Shown: piece after piece, positions 44,301-53,492 of the stretch
Numbering within the stretch: position 1 is the stretch's first letter
Layout: each line of letters begins with the position of its first letter
Source of the DNA: Zasmidium citrigriseum
Taxonomy: Eukaryota > Ascomycota > Dothideomycetes > Mycosphaerellales > Mycosphaerellaceae
DNA: 64,000 bases
Assembly: GCA_002786025.1 (NCBI GenBank)
Contig: NHNW01000085.1
Coordinates: 70,553-134,552 of the forward strand
Direction: 5' to 3'
The notes under the pieces: model-generated
What the model was told of the DNA's origin: nothing
Databases searched by the model: none
What the model saw: the letters and a program-made list of their open reading frames with translations, nothing else
Translations under genes and position numbers: made by a program

Positions 44301-45663
44301 TTACGCGTCCTGTAGCGATTTGATGAATGTTCTCCAGAATGGCGGTCGAAAGTTGCCTGCCACGTTTGCCAAAGGCAGTAATGTCCTTCCAGTAAAGCTG
44401 CACAAGAATGATCCAGATGGGCAGCCTTTCCATAGGTGCCTGAGCGAATGATGTAACAATCCAGTCCAAATAATGGTCCCGCTCCAAGAGTCGTTCCGCG
44501 TAGAAAGCCGTCGCCAGCTTGACAGCATAGTCCATCTTCGACTGCCATCCTTGCTGTCCACAACTCCCAATGACGCCTTCGAGAAATTGCTCGACATGAA
44601 CAGTCCATTCACGAACCCACTTGCTTTCTCCGCTCGCCGCCGCAGCACCGCTGACACCTTTTCGCCGAAACGCACGCAATTCGTTCGCTCCAACGCACTT
44701 TGCCAGCCATACTGCACGCGGCATCGGAATATTTTTGCCCAAACATTGCTCCATAAGCAGCTTCCCCCTGATACCATGTGGAATCGTCCTGCTCTGTTTT
44801 CGTAGCGGTACGTCGGGGTTGGATAGATCTCGCAGCCATGCTTCTCGCTTCGTATCGGTGACGGTGACACGAGGCGGGGGCTTGAATGTTGAAGGAGCGG
44901 TACATCTGCCCATAGCCTGCCGTTTCTCCATCACAGATGTGAAGAGATATGACAGTGTCTGTAGGCCCATGTTGTTCTTTTGGCTGAGGTTGGGCCAAAT
45001 CGTTGGTTTCGCAGAGTTGCATTCGGTCGAATTCGGTCCTGGAGGTTTATCAAAATACCCAGCCTTGACGACAGTCTCGCTCATAATATCTTCCGGGTGG
45101 TGTCCGTTCCAGGGCGCGAAGTCGGCTACGATTTTGGGAGGGGGTAGGCTTGTGGCCATGCTGGGAGGCTCCAGTCCGTTCGCGCGACGAGCTGCCCTGT
45201 CCACGTGCGTTTTCCGTGTTCTCTGCGCATTCTGTTTGTTCGCCGCAGCAGCCGGTTTGCGCAGTTGTGGTAGAGGCGACCCTGGGCGAGTCTGATGAGC
45301 AGCATCTCTCTCAACCTCGGAAGTAGACTCCCGGGTCTTCCCCTTGCCCAATGCATGACCGTTCGTCTTTGCTCTTTTCGCCGGCCTCTCATTCTCGTCG
45401 TCGTCCAGGTTGATTACGTCCGGGGAGGTGTAGACGCCGCCTTGGTTGTTGAGAAAGGCAGCCGAGTTTCTGACGTCGGTGGATTTGGCCCCATCAGCCG
45501 TGAGATCCACGACGTTGACGGGTTGGGAGACAGATCGTATATTGCTGAGGCGGGAGGGTAATTGGGGCCTCTTAAGACCATGCTGGAGGGTATAGGAGCC
45601 GCTCACGGCTCTCTGGGGAGGCAGTGGTCTCTGTGCATTGCCCAAGCCCGCTCGGATATCCAT
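41338..45663 (-). CDS. SRB8: Mediator subunit 12 (CDK8 module)
   Basis: A single exon of 1,441 residues. Start placed at ATG 45663 (MDIRAGLGNAQ, good context); the open frame continues upstream through a GTG but has no other ATG. The N-terminal QRPLPPQRAVSGSYTLQ and VNVVDLT stretch resembles other fungal Srb8 proteins. The Med12 domain is recognised in KREAWLRDLSNPDVPLRKQSR, IPHGIRGKLLMEQCL and IPMPRAVWLAKCVGANELRAFRR, about residues 290-355. The rest is the long helical body. With Cdk8, cyclin C and Med13 it forms the Mediator kinase module, which mostly represses or tunes RNA polymerase II transcription in the nucleus. Length is slightly short but normal for the family. Confidence 0.92.
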   Translation of the reverse strand: MDIRAGLGNAQRPLPPQRAVSGSYTLQHGLKRPQLPSRLSNIRSVSQPVNVVDLTADGAKSTDVRNSAAFLNNQGGVYTSPDVINLDDDENERPAKRAKTNGHALGKGKTRESTSEVERDAAHQTRPGSPLPQLRKPAAAANKQNAQRTRKTHVDRAARRANGLEPPSMATSLPPPKIVADFAPWNGHHPEDIMSETVVKAGYFDKPPGPNSTECNSAKPTIWPNLSQKNNMGLQTLSYLFTSVMEKRQAMGRCTAPSTFKPPPRVTVTDTKREAWLRDLSNPDVPLRKQSRTIPHGIRGKLLMEQCLGKNIPMPRAVWLAKCVGANELRAFRRKGVSGAAAASGESKWVREWTVHVEQFLEGVIGSCGQQGWQSKMDYAVKLATAFYAERLLERDHYLDWIVTSFAQAPMERLPIWIILVQLYWKDITAFGKRGRQLSTAILENIHQIATGRVKTCATLGDRLKKLLVVMAVTNRGCLILPHSWEKYKHLLAPRSLPGAESPMDTPARNITKRSERLAGPLHKTPKNTFCATLGLYAVLDMVDLNVDVEKLTEVCLARVPSINRLVPALLNWSASVYRMGESRIYLTAKIIAQINKREHDTDEIVLDYLKTANTTSIHVEHVHRVIAELVRAGCFSSGRYLQCLIGSGALAGGSGLLTGLLAALPLDALPAHLVNTWQTLMRRLGYRADERSAICRLVADVDPLTGMFSSSPEKLIAGIQSFSQSAKLEFARRMSAQAATWAKEQGLGLNCFCTVRDLLQRCNDLQALANVTQAALLTDDLVVLATLSDTINMHAKTFAALGCLQPMLDQVLQRYRLLRSNQSLDRGSVLALASLLKRFPDKAPYGRLLESDLAMCDQQSSMAVCSPASDNLVNMQATSLDSDEDIDAVFASGNTMDEQLMKRVFLRIVQRASKPGRSDSHSPSRLSRWLNQLRAVDVGGFEQLVMNHVRSCFKDISADHSHEKVISALIATGCIHFDAVADLAKEAMLPNAASMLVRLVTSRDIINDSLHASEAFRFETQRAQCRSECGNGIIPSVVFSLENPSCEADDEGFNELAIDYSMSHHQEALRMATSATQTPTYLTNCARVIKKMLSLPPATSAGHPSARSIIALADPLSIVYCASALSFYSKVPAFNEAEGENGVREAVLEAVANGCEVWPQLMESAGQATVQSIYHWAREQVLGNVLTGDGTTNVGTENMDRYLDILDVAHHAAKDEDPTPVMASITEKIRALETQLIDMAVDGKEIQAYGHILRSLQILLHLAVLYSTTPGSVSDSLQQSRCNLLAGLCTLLVHPILRSQHETLEYIFDVASALSDTVSETGLQMLSKTNANLAKDPRLACILGHTPAPDGWLALVSHPQPQGTQQQRALMKQSQQQGRPNAVPISPLQGNMKAPMGRMMGETKTVPFPLRRWEIMGDATPTVGDNDTSLSLGLFGARKV

Positions 45664-46526
45664 GTCACGGAAGCACTCCACGCGCTGCGCCGGGGCATCT
45701 TCAGGCGCCGAGAGGGTGTTATCTCGTGACCATGGTGAATTCCGCGGTATGTGTGGGCTTCCAGTAGAGTAGTGATTGTGTGCTGAGTAGAGAGGAGGGT
45801 GCAGAGAACAGAAGGTGAAGATGGGGGGTGGCAGACAAAGACTAGGATCGCCAACCCTCGCCTCGCAGCAGGCTCGGCAGCCGGAGGAAGGCAGTCAGCC
45901 AACACCCAAGCACCAGCGCTGCACCACTCTCCGACTTCCCACGCGATTACTCGCCCGACAGCCGTGTCTATCTCGCGCGATTGGATAAGCTCAACAGCGC
46001 GCCCCGAACAACTGCCCGTTCGCGCAGATATCATCATTTCATCCTGTCTTCCACCCCGATCCGCGCGAGACTTCGCCGCCCACGCTCGATTGGGAATTGA
46101 TTAAAGGCCCAATGAATCAGGGGTGACACGATTAATCAAATCCGTGCCGCCACCCACGTCCCTGGGCCGCGCTCTTCGAGTCCTGGCCCCGTCTGCTGAT
46201 CTGCACAACACCACATCTGCTGATGATTTCGGCGACCATCAAAAAGCAAATTTCCAACACACTCTCCTCATCACCCGCGCTGAGCTCCAGCCAACGAGCA
46301 TAATTAGCCGGGCATTACATTGAACTGGTCATCCTTATTGCGTCCAGACTTTCGGGCCACCCCATCCCGCCTTCCTTTCTTGGCTGCCGCGCTTCGCCCT
46401 TCGCCGCCTCTGACATCTCGAACACGCTCACCTCCACCGGAAGTCCGCATCGCCCTCCATCGCACCAATTATCTCCTGACGTGCCGAATCGCCTTCCCAC
46501 CACCTGACGCTCTCGTACAACGCACC
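45664..46526. promoter_or_regulatory. Divergent promoter between MED12 and PAT10-like genes
   Basis: 863 bp between two divergent housekeeping genes. The + strand part near 46,350-46,520 is pyrimidine-rich, as is usual before fungal start sites. No specific site is claimed. Confidence 0.45.
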
Positions 46527-47188
46527 ATGGCCGCCAAGAAGGACATGCGCCGCGACGATCTCAGTGAGAGCAATTCTCCGTGTTGAGCGAGTGAGCGACA
46601 AGCTGACCAGGCCCTCAGTCGTCCCCTACCAAGATCCCGACAAGGACAAAGAGAACACAGATTTCCAAAGTAACAGTTGTCAGCTCCGTTTCACCGATCG
46701 CCCTTCTAATCGATGCATGCAGGCACCATGACCAGCACCTTACCCATGGCTGCCGTAAGTTGTCCCACCCACCCGAAACAAACAAATCACACCTGATCGG
46801 GCCGTTTTTGTGCATCTGCTGACCGAGTGGAATGAATGCAGATATTCACGAGGAACAAGTATGCGTGCTATGCAGCCATCGAAGATGCACCGGAGCTAAT
46901 GTGTGCGCGCTCGCAGGATGCTCGGCTGGACGGCTGTTCTGTTCGCCATCCAGCAGTGGCTGTCCGAGACGCCGGCCCAGAAGGCCAACTCGGCCTCGCC
47001 CGCCTATCTGTCCATCGGCATGGCGGCCATGTCCTTGGGTGTTGTAAGTTTGATGTAGCTGACATCCACTCAAAACACATATGCTCACCTTTCCTTCGCA
47101 GAGCTACATGAATCTCTTCTTGCCCCCACCTCCTGGAAGCAGACCGGGAAGCGGCACCGAAGCTCCGGCTGCTGCACCTTCTTCGTAG
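46527..47188 (+). CDS. Asterix/PAT10-like ER membrane protein (UPF0139), six exons
   Basis: Exons 46527-46563, 46619-46669, 46723-46754, 46842-46858, 46917-47043 and 47102-47188 encode 116 residues. All introns are GT-AG and each junction keeps frame. Exon 4 is only 17 nt. The spliced product starts MAAKKDMRRDDLIVPYQDPDKD, continues STLPMAAIFTRNKMLGW, and has two hydrophobic segments (AVLFAIQQWL and AYLSIGMAAMSLGVVSYMNLFL) before a proline-rich tail. This is the pattern of Asterix (WDR83OS/CGI-140), which with CCDC47 forms the PAT complex that helps multi-span membrane proteins insert at the ER. Three of the exons are too short to be found without splicing. Confidence 0.88.
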
Positions 47189-47416
47189 CGAACTACATAC
47201 GACTTCATGCGTTCGAGCGATTGCACTCTTGTCGACACTTTCAATCCGCCTCGACACTTTTCCAACGAACCAATGTGAACTCTCAATCTGCAGGTAGTTG
47301 AAGTTTGGGTGGCGGCGGCGGTGCTCTAGACTCAGCCCCCATGCAGCCTTACCAACCGCTCGTACATTATCCGCCCACCTCGCCATTTGCTTTCCACTGA
47401 CATGTAATGGACCAAG

Positions 47417-49012
47417 ATGCGGCTAATCAACACTGAAACCAGAGAGCTCGAAGAATACATAGGATCGAACACGCCGGACTACGTGGCGCTATCCCACCGT
47501 TGGACAAACGATGAAATCAGCTACAAAGATTACGTCAAGGGCCGGAACAAAGACTCCCTGGGCTACAAGAAGATACTGAAATTCTGCGACGTTGCTCGGT
47601 CTCGAGGTCACCACTATGTCTGGATCGACACGGCTTGCATCGACAAGAGAAGTAGCGCCGAACTAAGTGAAGCTATCAACTCGATGTATCAATGGTACGG
47701 AGCCGCACAGGAGTGCTACGTTTACTTGGCCGACGTCCACGAGGCGAAAGATGAATCATTTAAGCAATTTCGCTCCTCTGTCTGGTGGACACGAGGGTGG
47801 ACACTGCAAGAACTCATAGCGCCTAGGTTGAAAAGATTCTACACGGCAACATGGTCAGAGATTGGGGTCTGTGACGACGTTTACTGTGCTTGGTCTCGGA
47901 AGCGCTGCAAGTATTGTATAACACCGCATCTGACCGCAATCGTCTCCAAGATCACTTCGATTCCAGCAACGGTACTCGGTAGTACCTCTGATGTATCTGG
48001 ATTCAGCGTCGCCGAGCGAATGAGTTGGCTCAGAAATAGAGAGACAACCCGCGAGGAAGACCTGGCCTACTGTGCCTTAGGGCTGTTCGGTGTTAATATG
48101 CCTCTCCTTTATGGTGAGGGTGAACATGCCTGGAGACGTCTAATCGAGGAGATTGTGCGGACAACTCACGATGAGAGCGTCTTCCTCTGGTTTGGTGCGA
48201 CTAGCTGGTGCAACTTTCTTGTCCCAATCTTGCCTTGCGGACCAAATAGGTTCGTGCCAACCAGTACCAAAGGTACTCCATTTTTGACCAGCGTTATCGC
48301 AAGGCCGCCCTATTCAATCACTAACCAAGGCCTGGAGCTCCGTCTGAAAGCAAAAACGGCGCGTATGATGGCTTTGCGCGATTGTACGACTGGACTTCCA
48401 CCAGACCAAGGCCTTTTGAAGGCATTGCTCGTGCCCCTCAACTGCGCCTACTCGGGTGATGAGGGGTATGTTACAACTACCATTGAGCCTCAACTCTCCG
48501 ACAACGATGGCATATACTTCCTAGTTCTGGTTGAGCGAGTTTGCGGACACTTTGACCGCCTCTCACTGCCCCGGAGCACGATCCAGGACCTTTGGGAGGA
48601 CGATCCTTACCTACTGCAACATGACGAAACAATCTATGTGCACACAACCAAGGAATCGCAAAAACGCTGTCTAGGAGGGCGTCCCCCAGACGAGAACTCT
48701 ATGTATGTTGACGTTGCCGCGATCACAGGCGAGGCACAGCAGGATGTGGAAGCCAAGCCAGAAGGAGACAATTTCCAGCCGGCGGACAATGATGAATGGT
48801 CATTCTCATCGTCCTCGTCCTTCTGGTGTTTCTCGCCCTCCTCCCCCTCCTCCCCCTCCTGCCCCTCTTCCCTCTCCTCCGAGGACGAGGAGCAGGAAGC
48901 AGAGATTCCCACAAAGCAGTCCAACCAAACCGAAGAAAGAATCGCAACTTTACAAGAGGAAACGCACATAGGTGGAAGTCGGAGCCCCGAAATCGCTCTT
49001 ACGACTAGATGA
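47417..49012 (+). CDS. HET-domain protein 1 (heterokaryon incompatibility type)
   Basis: A single exon of 531 residues starting MRLINTETRELEEYIG, the usual start of this family. HET-domain blocks are YVALSHRWT (residues 22-30), YVWIDTACIDKRSSAELSEAINSMYQWY (67-94; quoted in part) and WWTRGWTLQELIAP (123-136). HET domains can trigger cell death when non-self is sensed. An insertion at residues 150-170 has four cysteines (Cys152, 157, 164, 167) that the second HET gene lacks. The C-terminus is Ser/Pro-rich and acidic, encoded in part by CTCCTCCCC-like repeats near 48,840-48,880. It lies 228 bp downstream of the PAT10-like gene. Confidence 0.9.
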   Translation: MRLINTETRELEEYIGSNTPDYVALSHRWTNDEISYKDYVKGRNKDSLGYKKILKFCDVARSRGHHYVWIDTACIDKRSSAELSEAINSMYQWYGAAQECYVYLADVHEAKDESFKQFRSSVWWTRGWTLQELIAPRLKRFYTATWSEIGVCDDVYCAWSRKRCKYCITPHLTAIVSKITSIPATVLGSTSDVSGFSVAERMSWLRNRETTREEDLAYCALGLFGVNMPLLYGEGEHAWRRLIEEIVRTTHDESVFLWFGATSWCNFLVPILPCGPNRFVPTSTKGTPFLTSVIARPPYSITNQGLELRLKAKTARMMALRDCTTGLPPDQGLLKALLVPLNCAYSGDEGYVTTTIEPQLSDNDGIYFLVLVERVCGHFDRLSLPRSTIQDLWEDDPYLLQHDETIYVHTTKESQKRCLGGRPPDENSMYVDVAAITGEAQQDVEAKPEGDNFQPADNDEWSFSSSSSFWCFSPSSPSSPSCPSSLSSEDEEQEAEIPTKQSNQTEERIATLQEETHIGGSRSPEIALTTR

Positions 49013-49337
49013 TGCGTCTGTACAGCAAATGGGCAACGTTATCATACATTTTTGCACCAGGAAGCTCGTGCGTGGACACACCATATTACGTCTTAGGACA
49101 TGGAGCTGAACGACAGCGTTCTGATGTCGAAAGGTCTGCCGGCATTATCGAGCGACAGCGATGTCAAGTTGGGAGTATCGGTTTCAATGCGATGTTTTGG
49201 GCACGTTGAAGTGCAAAGTTCCCTTTCTGTACAGGTATATCTATCAGCCCTTGCCATATAATGCTCGCCATTTCCACCTATGGCTCAGAGCGCCTCGCAA
49301 TGCTTTCCCCCAAACGCCATTCGACAACACCCTAACC
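49013..49337. other. Short intergenic spacer, convergent genes
   Basis: Lies between the HET gene 1 stop and the lipoyl synthase stop. Only 3' flanks are expected and nothing else was seen. Confidence 0.5.
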
Positions 49338-50582
49338 TCATGTACTCTTCATATCCTTAAAATCCCCCACCCTCTCCGCACTCAACAAACTACTATGCCT
49401 CGCCCTCTTCTTCAGTACATTCTCAATAAACGCCTCCCCAGCCTTATAACTGCTCCTCACAAGCGGCCCGCTCGCCACATACAAAAAGCCCAAATCCAGC
49501 GCCCTCTGCCTCCAAAGCTCAAACGTGTCCGGCGTCACATACTCCTCGACCTTCATATGTCTCTTCGTGGGCCGCATGTACTGTCCAAAGGTCACGACGT
49601 CCACATCCACCGCCCGCAGATCTTTCAGCGTTCGCCAGAGTTGCTCTTCTGTCTCGCCGAGACCCAGCATGATCGAGGTTTTGGTTATGAGTGTGGGTTT
49701 CGCTTTTTTCGCTGCGTCGAGGACTTTGAGGGATTGGCGGAATTTCGCACGACGGTCGCGGACCATGGGTGTTAACTCTTCGGTTGTTTCGACGTTGTGC
49801 GCGTAGACATCCAATCCACTCTGTGCCACGAGTTTCACCATCTCCAGGTCGCCGGCGTAATCGCCTGTGAGGGCTTCGACGAGGATTTGCGGCGCTTTTT
49901 GTTTGATTTTCATGATTGTCTCTGCGAAGTGCCTCGCGCCTCCATCAGCCAGATCATCGCGGTCGACGGAGGTCAGGACGACGTAGCCCAGACCCCAGCG
50001 CTTCAGGGCTTCGGCGGTGTTCTCTGGTTCGTGGGGATCGAGAGGCGGGGGTTTGTTCGAAGTTTTGACGCTGCAGAATCTACATCCTCGTGTACAAGTG
50101 TCGCCCATAAGCATGATCGTTGCTGTGGCGGCGCTTTTGTTCGAGCCGCCCCAGCAGTCGCTGATGTTGGGACATCGGGCTTCTTCGCAGACGGTGTGGA
50201 GATTGAGACCGCGGAGGTCGTTTTTTATGCGTTTGTAGTTGTCGTTGCTGGGGATCGGTGTTTTGAGCCAGGAGGGCAGACGAGTGTGGGTGCGTTTTTT
50301 GCCTTCGGGGCCTATTTGGACGGTTCGGAGTTCGTAGGCGTCTTCTGAGGTGGTGAGCTCGTCTTTGGGCTTGCCGGAGACGAAATCGTTGAAGGAGGGG
50401 CCGGAGTTGAGGCGGTCTGTGAAGGCTGTTGCTCGTCGGGGTTCTGATTTGGTTGTTGAGGGTGGTGGGGGGTTGTCGATGGTGGTGGCGAAGGAGCGTT
50501 TCTGGGGAACGAGGAGGGGTCTGCTGCTGTCCAGCACGGCGGACGAGACCAGGCGGCGGGTAGGGGCGCGGAGGGAGGCCAT
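49338..50582 (-). CDS. LIP5: Lipoyl synthase, mitochondrial
   Basis: A single exon of 414 residues from ATG 50582. This radical-SAM enzyme inserts two sulfurs into protein-bound octanoyl groups to make lipoyl cofactor for pyruvate and 2-oxoglutarate dehydrogenases and the glycine cleavage system. The first cluster motif is [13 protein letters not shown] (Cys132, 137, 143) and the radical-SAM cluster is CTRGCRFC (Cys163, 167, 170). The N-terminus is rich in Arg, Ser and Ala, as expected for mitochondrial import. Later signatures include [20 protein letters not shown] and [10 protein letters not shown]. Length and motifs are complete. It is divergent from the AIM11-like gene with about 195 bp between starts. 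Confidence 0.96.
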   Translation of the reverse strand: MASLRAPTRRLVSSAVLDSSRPLLVPQKRSFATTIDNPPPPSTTKSEPRRATAFTDRLNSGPSFNDFVSGKPKDELTTSEDAYELRTVQIGPEGKKRTHTRLPSWLKTPIPSNDNYKRIKNDLRGLNLHTVCEEARCPNISDCWGGSNKSAATATIMLMGDTCTRGCRFCSVKTSNKPPPLDPHEPENTAEALKRWGLGYVVLTSVDRDDLADGGARHFAETIMKIKQKAPQILVEALTGDYAGDLEMVKLVAQSGLDVYAHNVETTEELTPMVRDRRAKFRQSLKVLDAAKKAKPTLITKTSIMLGLGETEEQLWRTLKDLRAVDVDVVTFGQYMRPTKRHMKVEEYVTPDTFELWRQRALDLGFLYVASGPLVRSSYKAGEAFIENVLKKRARHSSLLSAERVGDFKDMKST

Positions 50583-50776
50583 TGTCGAGTGTAAGGAGAG
50601 TGAGAGGTGGTGGCGATGTCCAAAGGTTCAAGGTTGAAGTTCAATCGCTCATCGAAGTTCCTTGTCAACGGCGTTGGAGTCCGATCCGCTCCGCTCGGCC
50701 CGACTCGACCTGCATCTGGCATCTCAAACCATTTGAACGACCTCAAACCTTTCGATTCTTCATACCATCTGGATCG

Positions 50777-51487
50777 ATGACCAGCCAGGCCGCATGGATG
50801 TCGTGGTGGGACAAATTCTTCGCGCCCGGTGACGTGCGCGCAGCCCGTCACCAAGAAGAACTCCGAAACCTCACCCAAGAACCCCCCAAAGAGCAACGGC
50901 CAGCCCCCATCATCCCCAATCGCATCGACGCCGCCCACCGCGCCCGTCGCCAAAATGCCCTCTTCTTCGGCGGCCTGGCCTTCACCGTCCTCTCCGCCTT
51001 CGTAACCCGCCGCGCCCTAGCCCGCAAAGCCCGCATCACATCAATCTACCCTCACCTGTCCAAAATCCCTAAAGGCTCCAAAGATCCCAAGCTAGAAGTC
51101 CCGCATTTCACGACCTCGAATAACCAAGCTAAAGCCGAGGGCGGTCTAGACGCCATTGAAGCCCTGTTCCTGGCTACCATCAATGTCTTCTCGGTGTTCA
51201 TGGCTGGCACAGGAGCGGCGATGAAGTACCTCGACATCGCGGACACGGAGGATATCAGGGAGCTTGTGAGGAAGGGGACCGGGCAGGATGTTTATGGCGG
51301 TGATAGTGAGGCGGATAAGGAGATGGAGGAGTGGGTTGCGGGGGTTTTGGCGAGGAAGGATGAGACCGGTGGGTGGAATTTGCAGGGGACTATCGCGGAG
51401 AAGTTGAAGGAGTTGGATGAGATTGAGAAGAGGAAGACGAGTGAGAGGGCGGTGTTGGAGGAGGCTAAGAGTGGGGAGAAGAGATGA
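50777..51487 (+). CDS. AIM11: AIM11-like mitochondrial membrane protein
   Basis: A single exon of 236 residues from ATG 50777 (MTSQAAWMSWWDKFF); the frame is open upstream to 50582 but that part would overlap the lipoyl synthase promoter. Two hydrophobic segments, ALFFGGLAFTVLSAFVTRR and ALFLATINVFSVFMAGTGAA, flank a basic loop, as in the Aim11 family. In yeast, loss affects mitochondrial inheritance; the molecular role is unknown. The C-terminal third is charged and helical. Codon use turns sharply G-rich after about 51,240. Confidence 0.8.
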   Translation: MTSQAAWMSWWDKFFAPGDVRAARHQEELRNLTQEPPKEQRPAPIIPNRIDAAHRARRQNALFFGGLAFTVLSAFVTRRALARKARITSIYPHLSKIPKGSKDPKLEVPHFTTSNNQAKAEGGLDAIEALFLATINVFSVFMAGTGAAMKYLDIADTEDIRELVRKGTGQDVYGGDSEADKEMEEWVAGVLARKDETGGWNLQGTIAEKLKELDEIEKRKTSERAVLEEAKSGEKR

Positions 51488-52203
51488 GAATTGAAGATGC
51501 AGTATGGACTGCGATATCTCCACTCCACTCCAACCGCGACCATGGACCGGACGGGGCCAGCTCTGTTCCCTTTCGGTGGAAGATCCTATCAGATCTATGA
51601 GCTGCCGCCGCCGGTCACCCATCCGCCAGCCCAGCGGCTCAGCGACCACGGCTGCCCGTCGTCTGAACGGGACAATCTGCACGTGCGAAGACTTGGACTA
51701 GCCGTCCTCGTGTCTGTGAGTAGCCAACGATTAGGAGAAAGTACGCGCCTTTCCAGGGCTGGCTACAGCAGAACAATGTATCTTGTATCATACGCTACAT
51801 GTTGATATATCCCGAAGATCAGAGGATCAAGGAGACCGACTGTGCGAGAAGTTCGACTCATTCACAGGGTCTTGCTGATATCCTTCAGAGCCAATGACTG
51901 CTAATCTTGGCAATGAAGAACAAGCACTCCAGTGATCATTCTGGCCATTCGGGCTCAAAACACAGTCGACCCGAGTTTAATAATCCATACGCTCGACAAA
52001 GCGTATTGATCGGATTCTGAAGCTCCGGTTACTGCGCTGTGCCGCTTCGACGATCCTTCAGCTCGGGTCCGTCCAAGCTGTGTACCCGACTTCAGGTCTC
52101 TAGCCTCAAGCTATAAAGCAACGCCTTCGGTGCCAATGGCAGCTATCACCATACAAACAACGTCTCAATCGCAACAGACAGTATTTCGAACAGCTACATC
52201 GAA
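51488..52203. other. Intergenic, no gene seen
   Basis: Contains the 3' flank of the AIM11-like gene and the SDR promoter. A TATAAAG sequence near 52,110 lies about 90 bp upstream of the SDR start codon. No other feature. Confidence 0.45.
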
Positions 52204-53124
52204 ATGGCCTTCAAATTCCCACCCTGGTCAGGCTGGAACTTCACCCCGACCCTCCACAACACCATCCCCGAAAACTTGAAGCCAGAGAACCAAAGCCTCC
52301 CCTCAGGCCTCATAATCTGCATCACAGGCGCCAGCCGCGGTATCGGCGCCGAAATTGCAAAGACCTTCGCTCAAACAGGAGCAGCAGGCCTCATCCTCAC
52401 AGCTCGAACGAAATCCGCTCTCCAAACCACCGCCGAAGCATGCACCTTCCTGGCCAAGAATAAGAGCCTCAAAATCACAACCTTCCCAGCCACAATCGAT
52501 CGCGAAGAAGACATCAAAGCCCTCGCCTCTCACATCCAGGACGAATTCGGCCGCCTCGACGTGCTTGTCAACAACGCCGGCGTCGTCTCCACCGATCCCA
52601 CCGCCTTCGGCAAACTAGAAGACATGAACCTAACCCAAGTCCGCGACATCATGTCCATAAACTACATCGGCCGCTTCCTCACAATCAAACACCTCCTCCC
52701 CCTCCTCCGCCACTCCCCCTCACCCACAAAGATGATCATCGACATCTCCTCCATAGGCGCACACTTCACAGCCGGCGGCCCCGTAGCCTTCAACATCTCC
52801 GCCCTTGCCGCAAATCGCCTGATCGAAGTCGTCGCCGACACGTACAAGGACGAGGGGATTGTGGCGTACAGTGTTCATCCGGGCATGGTGGGGAATGAGG
52901 ATCCCCCGCCGGGGATGGGAAGGGGGGCGCTGGAGAAGTGTGGGGATGATAAGGGGCTTTGCGGGGCTTGGCTTGTTTGGTTAATTAGGAAGAGGTTTGA
53001 GTGGGCGAGTGGGTGTTATTTGAGTGTTAATTGGGATGTAGGGGAGTTGGAGGGGAGGAGGGGGAGGTTTACGGGGGAAGGGGGAGTAAGGGGGGATTTG
53101 TTGAGGATGAGGATGGTAGTTTGA
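52204..53124 (+). CDS. Short-chain dehydrogenase/reductase homologue lacking catalytic Tyr and Lys
   Basis: A single exon of 306 residues from ATG 52204. The Rossmann nucleotide-binding motif TGASRGIG (41-48) and NNAG (123-126) are intact, and the Ser of SSIGAH (182/183) is present. The Tyr-x-x-x-Lys motif reads Phe196-N-I-S-Ala200 within VAFNISALAANRLIE, so both catalytic residues are missing. It may bind NAD(P) without catalysing the usual reaction. The codon style changes abruptly from C-rich to G-rich near 52,850, and the last 60 residues (Gly/Arg-rich) are less family-like. Confidence 0.85.
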   Translation: MAFKFPPWSGWNFTPTLHNTIPENLKPENQSLPSGLIICITGASRGIGAEIAKTFAQTGAAGLILTARTKSALQTTAEACTFLAKNKSLKITTFPATIDREEDIKALASHIQDEFGRLDVLVNNAGVVSTDPTAFGKLEDMNLTQVRDIMSINYIGRFLTIKHLLPLLRHSPSPTKMIIDISSIGAHFTAGGPVAFNISALAANRLIEVVADTYKDEGIVAYSVHPGMVGNEDPPPGMGRGALEKCGDDKGLCGAWLVWLIRKRFEWASGCYLSVNWDVGELEGRRGRFTGEGGVRGDLLRMRMVV

Positions 53125-53492
53125 TATCCCTTCTGAACAGCATCAATTAGGATGATGTTGGATGCACTGGACGCAGGGTTTGGAAAGTCGGCTGTGCGGG
53201 GTTGGAAATGCGGGGCGGTGGGGCGACGGCTGCGACTTCACTTCTTCTCTCAAATCTTCTTCGTCTTTCTTGCACGCCCTTTCATGCTACCAGTTGCACG
53301 GCCTCAAACACCTTTTGGTTACATTTCAACCTCAGGCGCTCCATTTCGGCTACTGATACTCTAGGCGTTGCGCGGCAGCGCACACCGCCACCGCCATGTG
53401 TTTCACCAAGTCACGGCTGGCGGCTCAGCTGCGTTCGCCAGCCTTGAGGGTCAATTCTGGACCTTCGCATCCCATTCACCGACAAGCACACC
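53125..53492. other. Intergenic, promoter of HET gene 2
   Basis: 368 bp without a recognisable gene. Confidence 0.5.

Noticed and set aside
45664..45860. N-terminal extension of MED12 in the open upstream frame
   Set aside because: The frame is open but has no ATG; the downstream ATG at 45663 has good context and matches the usual Srb8 N-terminus.
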